DNA of 7,696 nt from an uncultured Chromatiaceae bacterium (lineage in GTDB: Bacteria > Pseudomonadota > Gammaproteobacteria > Enterobacterales > Alteromonadaceae), in contig CAMLRA010000180.1 in assembly GCA_946482325.1 (NCBI GenBank), forward strand, positions 1 through 7,696, in the 5' to 3' direction. Below the pieces are notes generated by a model. It was given only the letters and a program-made list of their open reading frames with translations, did not search any database and was not told the DNA's origin. Every line of letters begins with the position of its first letter. Position 1 is the first letter of the stretch. This document shows positions 5,316 through 7,696 of the stretch, in pieces. The position numbers were made by a program, and so were the translations under genes.

Positions 5316-5505
5316 TGCCGCATTGACTAGCGGCAAGCTCTAGGCACCACGAGCCTGCATTGTTGCTTTTCGCAGCACTCAAAGCGTTTATCAGGCAGGA
5401 TGCCAACAGCTTGGCATCCTGAAATCCCTGATTCAGGGTACCGTACATCCTGTACGTCGCCACTAATTGCTCCTGCATTTGCGGCGTACCGTACATCCTG
5501 TACAT
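5316..5505. repeat. Intergenic palindromic repeat cluster (REP/BIME-like)
   Basis: This fills most of the roughly 390-base stretch between the lipoprotein gene and etfA. In order it holds: TGCCGC/GCGGCA arms at 5316-5321 and 5330-5335; a perfect 11-bp stem CAGGATGCCAA (5396-5406), loop CAGC, TTGGCATCCTG (5411-5421); CCCTG/CAGGG at 5426-5430 and 5434-5438; and an exact 18-base direct repeat, GTACCGTACATCCTGTAC, at 5438-5455 and 5486-5503. Each copy of that repeat contains the palindrome GTACA-TCC-TGTAC. CATCCTG recurs in the 11-bp stem and both repeats. No credible protein is encoded. It may be a dispersed extragenic repeat or a small structured RNA. Confidence 0.7.
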
Positions 5506-5534
5506 AAAAAAAAAAGGTCGCCTAAGCGACCCCT
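5506..5534 (-). terminator. Rho-independent terminator of etfBA
   Basis: On the minus strand, GGTCGC (complement of 5526-5531), loop TTAG and GCGACC (complement of 5516-5521) form a 6-bp GC-rich stem. It is followed directly by ten T's (complement of 5506-5515). It begins 16 bases after the etfA stop. Confidence 0.92.
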
Positions 5535-5550
5535 TTCTGTACGCGTCAGA

Positions 5551-6477
5551 TCAAAGCTTGGCTTCAAGCTCTGGCAGAATAGCGAATAAATCGCCAACCA
5601 GACCGTAATCCGCCACCTGAAAAATCGGCGCTTCCGGGTCTTTGTTAATCGCCACAATCACTTTAGAATCTTTCATACCGGCTAAATGTTGAATGGCGCC
5701 CGAAATACCAACCGCAATATACAGATCTGGCGCGACAATTTTACCAGTCTGACCGACCTGCATATCATTCGGCACAAAACCGGCATCAACTGCCGCCCGG
5801 CTGGCACCAATGGCAGCGTTCAGCTTGTCCGCAATACCTTCGAGTAACTTGAAGTTATCGCCGTTTTGCATACCACGGCCACCGGAAATGATCACTGAAG
5901 CTGCCGTCAGTTCAGGACGCTCAGATTTAGTCAGTTGTTCGTCAACGAAAACAGATAATCCTGCAACAGCTGCCGGTGCAATAGTTTCAATCGCGGCTGC
6001 ACCACCATTTGCAGTAGCAGCGAAGGCAGAACTACGCACCGTGATGACTTTCACTGCATCAGCGCTTTGCACAGTCGCAATGGCGTTACCGGCATAAATA
6101 GGACGGACAAAAGTATCAGCGCTTTCTACCGCAATGATGTCAGAGATTTGACCGACATCCAGCATGGCAGCCACGCGTGGCAGGAAATTTTTGCCGTTAG
6201 TGGTCGCAGAAGCCAGGATATGGCTGTAACCCGTTGCCACAGATAATACCAACGCAGCCATTTCTTCAGCCAGTTGATGTTGATAGGCAGCTGCATCAGC
6301 CACTAATACTTTATTGACGCCTTGCAAAGTCGCAGCTTCAGCAGCCACGCTCTGACAGTTTTGCCCGGCAACCAGCACGTGGATATCGCCACCGATCGCG
6401 CGTGCTGCGGTGACAGTCTTCGCTGTATCCGCTTTTAATACAACGTTGTTATGTTCGGCAATGATTAAAATGGCCAT
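5551..6477 (-). CDS. etfA: Electron transfer flavoprotein alpha subunit
   Basis: The FAD-carrying subunit of the soluble ETF heterodimer, which takes electrons from acyl-CoA and related dehydrogenases and passes them to ETF-ubiquinone oxidoreductase. At 308 residues it has the normal length. The N-terminal domain begins [11 protein letters not shown]. The C-terminal FAD domain is fully conserved: VIISGGRGM (195-203), [10 protein letters not shown] (224-233), QVGQTGK (240-246), [19 protein letters not shown] (250-268), [10 protein letters not shown] and [10 protein letters not shown] (289-298). The start ATG overlaps the etfB stop by one base (TGATG), so the subunits are translationally coupled, fitting a 1:1 complex. 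This is the catabolic (group I) type used in fatty-acid and amino-acid oxidation rather than a nitrogen-fixation FixB type, supported by ETF-QO next door. An etf terminator follows. Confidence 0.97.
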   Translation of the reverse strand: MAILIIAEHNNVVLKADTAKTVTAARAIGGDIHVLVAGQNCQSVAAEAATLQGVNKVLVADAAAYQHQLAEEMAALVLSVATGYSHILASATTNGKNFLPRVAAMLDVGQISDIIAVESADTFVRPIYAGNAIATVQSADAVKVITVRSSAFAATANGGAAAIETIAPAAVAGLSVFVDEQLTKSERPELTAASVIISGGRGMQNGDNFKLLEGIADKLNAAIGASRAAVDAGFVPNDMQVGQTGKIVAPDLYIAVGISGAIQHLAGMKDSKVIVAINKDPEAPIFQVADYGLVGDLFAILPELEAKL

Positions 6478-7226
6478 CAGATCACCTTCGCTTCATGCTT
6501 TAACTTGTCGACCAGTGTGTCGACTGAATCCACTTTGACACCCGCCTGACGAGTCGCCGGCGCTGTGACTTTCAGCACTTTAATCTGGCTGTGCAGTGAC
6601 ACACCGAGCGAATCGGCTGCGATCACATCTAAAGGTTTTTTCTTGGCTTTCATAATGTTTGGCAGCGACGCATAACGCGGTTCGTTTAAACGCAAATCCG
6701 TCGAAACGACGGCAGGTAAATTCAGCGCCACCGTTTGCAGGCCACCATCGATTTCGCGGGTGACGTTCACTTTACCATCAGCCACTACTACTTTTGAGGC
6801 GAAAGTGCCCTGACCCATGCCGGTTAAAGCCGCCAGCATTTGTGCTGTCTGATTATTATCAGAATCAATAGCTTGTTTACCCAGGATCACCAGCTGTGGT
6901 TGCTCATTCGCCACCACTTTGGCCAGCAGTTTAGCCACTTGCAGCGATTCAAGGCTTTGCTCGGTTTCCAGTAAAATGGCGCGGTCAGCACCCAAAGCCA
7001 GGGCCGTTCGCAGTTGCTCCTGCGCCAGGCCAGGACCAATCGACACCACCACCACTTCGGTGGCAACACCAGCTTCTTTTAGCCGTACCGCTTCTTCTAC
7101 TGCGATTTCACAGAAAGGGTTCAGCGCCATTTTTACATTGGCCAGGTCAACGCCGCTCTGGTCGGCTTTCACCCGCACTTTTACGTTGTAATCAATCACC
7201 CGTTTGACCGGCACCAGAATTTTCAT
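6477..7226 (-). CDS. etfB: Electron transfer flavoprotein beta subunit
   Basis: Partner of EtfA; it binds AMP and docks the acyl-CoA dehydrogenases. The 249 residues include [20 protein letters not shown] (1-20), the highly conserved [16 protein letters not shown] (36-51), [15 protein letters not shown] (73-87), the nucleotide-binding [17 protein letters not shown] (116-132), the signature [11 protein letters not shown] (155-165) and the dehydrogenase recognition loop [19 protein letters not shown] (180-198), which is close to that of mitochondrial ETF-beta. The frame is open to an ATG at 7289, but the ATG at 7226 is the real start. It begins at the conserved MKILVPVKR and has AGGGG 9 bases upstream, while the extra residues would cover operator sequence. 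First gene of etfB-etfA, divergent from ETF-QO and behind a palindromic control region. Confidence 0.97.
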   Translation of the reverse strand: MKILVPVKRVIDYNVKVRVKADQSGVDLANVKMALNPFCEIAVEEAVRLKEAGVATEVVVVSIGPGLAQEQLRTALALGADRAILLETEQSLESLQVAKLLAKVVANEQPQLVILGKQAIDSDNNQTAQMLAALTGMGQGTFASKVVVADGKVNVTREIDGGLQTVALNLPAVVSTDLRLNEPRYASLPNIMKAKKKPLDVIAADSLGVSLHSQIKVLKVTAPATRQAGVKVDSVDTLVDKLKHEAKVI

Positions 7227-7254
7227 CAATGCACACCCCTGCTGTTTTCGGGTC

Positions 7255-7276
7255 AAGTTTACGTAAAGGTAAACTT
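7255..7276. promoter_or_regulatory. Second palindromic operator candidate in the etfB leader
   Basis: AAGTTTAC (7255-7262), a 6-base spacer, and GTAAACTT (7269-7276) make a perfect 8-base inverted repeat. Its core TTTACGTAAAGGTAAA (7258-7273) resembles the palindrome at 7311-7326. The centres are 53 bp apart, about five helical turns, so the same protein could bind both. With the start site inferred below, it lies at about +18 to +33 of the etfB transcript, a repressor-like position. Confidence 0.5.
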
Positions 7277-7297
7277 CAGACCATTTCAATGCCGGAC

Positions 7298-7326
7298 AAT
7301 CTAACCAGTGTTGACGTTAACGTCAA
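7298..7326 (-). promoter_or_regulatory. Probable etfBA promoter
   Basis: On the minus strand, TTGACG (complement of 7321-7326), a 17-base spacer and TAGATT (complement of 7298-7303) make a good sigma-70 promoter. The -35 is one arm of the 18-bp palindrome. The predicted start near 7291 gives a leader of about 65 bases. Confidence 0.6.
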
Positions 7327-7327
7327 C
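7310..7327. promoter_or_regulatory. Perfect 18-bp palindrome, shared operator of etfBA and ETF-QO
   Basis: GTTGACGTTAACGTCAAC is its own reverse complement. Each arm holds a TTGACG -35, one per strand, so a protein bound here would cover both divergent promoters. The ACGTTAACGT core resembles my recollection of LiuR (MerR family) sites, the regulator of branched-chain amino-acid and fatty-acid degradation in gammaproteobacteria. The assignment needs a motif comparison. Confidence 0.65.
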
Positions 7328-7339
7328 CTGAAATACCCT
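7311..7339 (+). promoter_or_regulatory. Possible ETF-QO promoter
   Basis: TTGACG (7311-7316), a 17-base spacer and TACCCT (7334-7339). The -10 keeps only the three most conserved bases, so the promoter is weak or activator-dependent. The start would be near 7346, about 87 bases before the ATG. Confidence 0.4.
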
Positions 7340-7432
7340 TGCCGGCAACGCTTTTAAAAAAACCAGACAAGAATAGCAGTTAACAGTGCAGAAACTGTTG
7401 ATGCAGCGCAAATCACAGCAGCGAGGTGGCAA

Positions 7433-7696
7433 ATGGAACGGGAATCGATGGAGTTTGATGTAGTCATAGTCGGTGCCGGTCCGGCGGGCTTGTCAGCGGC
7501 GATAAAATTGATGCAACAGGCAAAGGCCGCAGGCTCTGAACTGACTGTCTGTGTCGTGGAAAAAGGCTCTGAAGTCGGCGCACATATCTTATCCGGCGCA
7601 GTATTTGAAACGCGGGCATTAAATGAATTGATCCCGGACTGGCAGGAAAAGGCCGCGCCATTGACCACAGCGGTCAGTCATGACGATATTTATTTA
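7433..7696 (+). CDS. etfD: Electron transfer flavoprotein-ubiquinone oxidoreductase (N-terminal 88 residues, cut by window edge)
   Basis: A membrane-associated FAD and 4Fe-4S protein that oxidises reduced ETF and reduces ubiquinone. Codons run open from the ATG at 7433 to the edge. The start MERESMEFDVVIVGAGPAGLSAAIKL contains the dinucleotide-binding GAGPAG (14-19). The acidic residue Glu43 ends the second strand (CVVEKG), and the FAD contact GAHILSGAVFE (49-59) follows. This N terminus, beginning MERExMEFDVVIVGAGPxGLSAAI, is characteristic of bacterial ETF-QO. The family is about 540-550 residues, so over 80% lies outside the window, including the iron-sulfur cysteines, which cannot be checked. 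GAGG ends 6 bases before the ATG. Divergent from etfBA, whose product is its electron donor, with a shared palindromic operator. Confidence 0.93.
   Translation, partial: MERESMEFDVVIVGAGPAGLSAAIKLMQQAKAAGSELTVCVVEKGSEVGAHILSGAVFETRALNELIPDWQEKAAPLTTAVSHDDIYL

Noticed and set aside
5438..5503. CRISPR array
   Set aside because: Only two 18-base repeats with a 30-base interval, each palindromic, and no cas genes; a REP-like repeat fits better.
5074..5505. Minus-strand 143-codon open frame across the repeat cluster and into the lipoprotein gene
   Set aside because: It overlaps the lipoprotein gene in another frame, its start lies inside the palindromic repeat (giving a repeated YRMYGT), it has no Shine-Dalgarno, and its composition is unlike a protein.
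7227..7289. Longer etfB start
   Set aside because: It would cover the operator-like palindrome, and the conserved N terminus begins at 7226 behind AGGGG.
1..7696. A previously undescribed multi-gene defence or mobile system
   Set aside because: Nearly all genes are conserved housekeeping genes in known order; no integrase, transposase, toxin-antitoxin, nuclease or tRNA attachment site is visible.

Overview
The window looks like ordinary chromosomal sequence from a gammaproteobacterium. The gene order pgm-seqA-ybfF-ybfE-fldA-fur is the classic Enterobacteria/Vibrio/Shewanella neighbourhood, and SeqA implies a Dam-methylating host. An alteromonad or Rheinheimera/Alishewanella-like organism fits best, judging by the DUF2788 gene between ybfF and ybfE and the divergent etfBA / ETF-QO pair. 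That placement is inference from gene content and order, not a measured match.

Left block (1-3166): the minus strand carries seqA followed by pgm, whose 3' part runs off the left edge. Divergent from seqA on the plus strand are a ybfF-type alpha/beta hydrolase, a small two-helix membrane protein (DUF2788), the small basic ribbon-helix-helix-like protein YbfE, and flavodoxin fldA. DUF2788 and ybfE overlap by one base and fldA follows 12 bases later, so these three probably form one transcript from an extended -10 promoter near 2081. A hairpin terminator after fldA also serves the operon that converges on it.

Middle block (3234-4739): a two-gene minus-strand operon (DUF4442 hotdog-fold protein, then a VOC/glyoxalase-fold protein) sits between fldA and fur. 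fur is on the plus strand behind a consensus TATAAT box overlapped by a Fur-box-like dyad. A strong bidirectional terminator separates fur from a minus-strand lipoprotein gene.

Right block (4739-7696): the lipoprotein has six cysteines in its mature part and I do not recognise a function. It is followed upstream by about 390 bases without a gene, holding its probable promoter, a cluster of palindromic repeats and the etf terminator. Then come etfB-etfA (minus) and the divergent start of ETF-ubiquinone oxidoreductase (plus, cut by the right edge). Together these three make the route from acyl-CoA dehydrogenases to the quinone pool. The 206 bases between them hold a perfect 18-bp palindrome that supplies a TTGACG -35 to each strand, plus a second related palindrome 53 bp away. 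This looks like a shared operator for fatty-acid or branched-chain amino-acid catabolism.

I found no evidence for a new multi-gene system, mobile element, CRISPR array or RNA gene of a known class. The most interesting signals are the etf operator, the intergenic repeat cluster at 5316-5531 and the unexplained lipoprotein.
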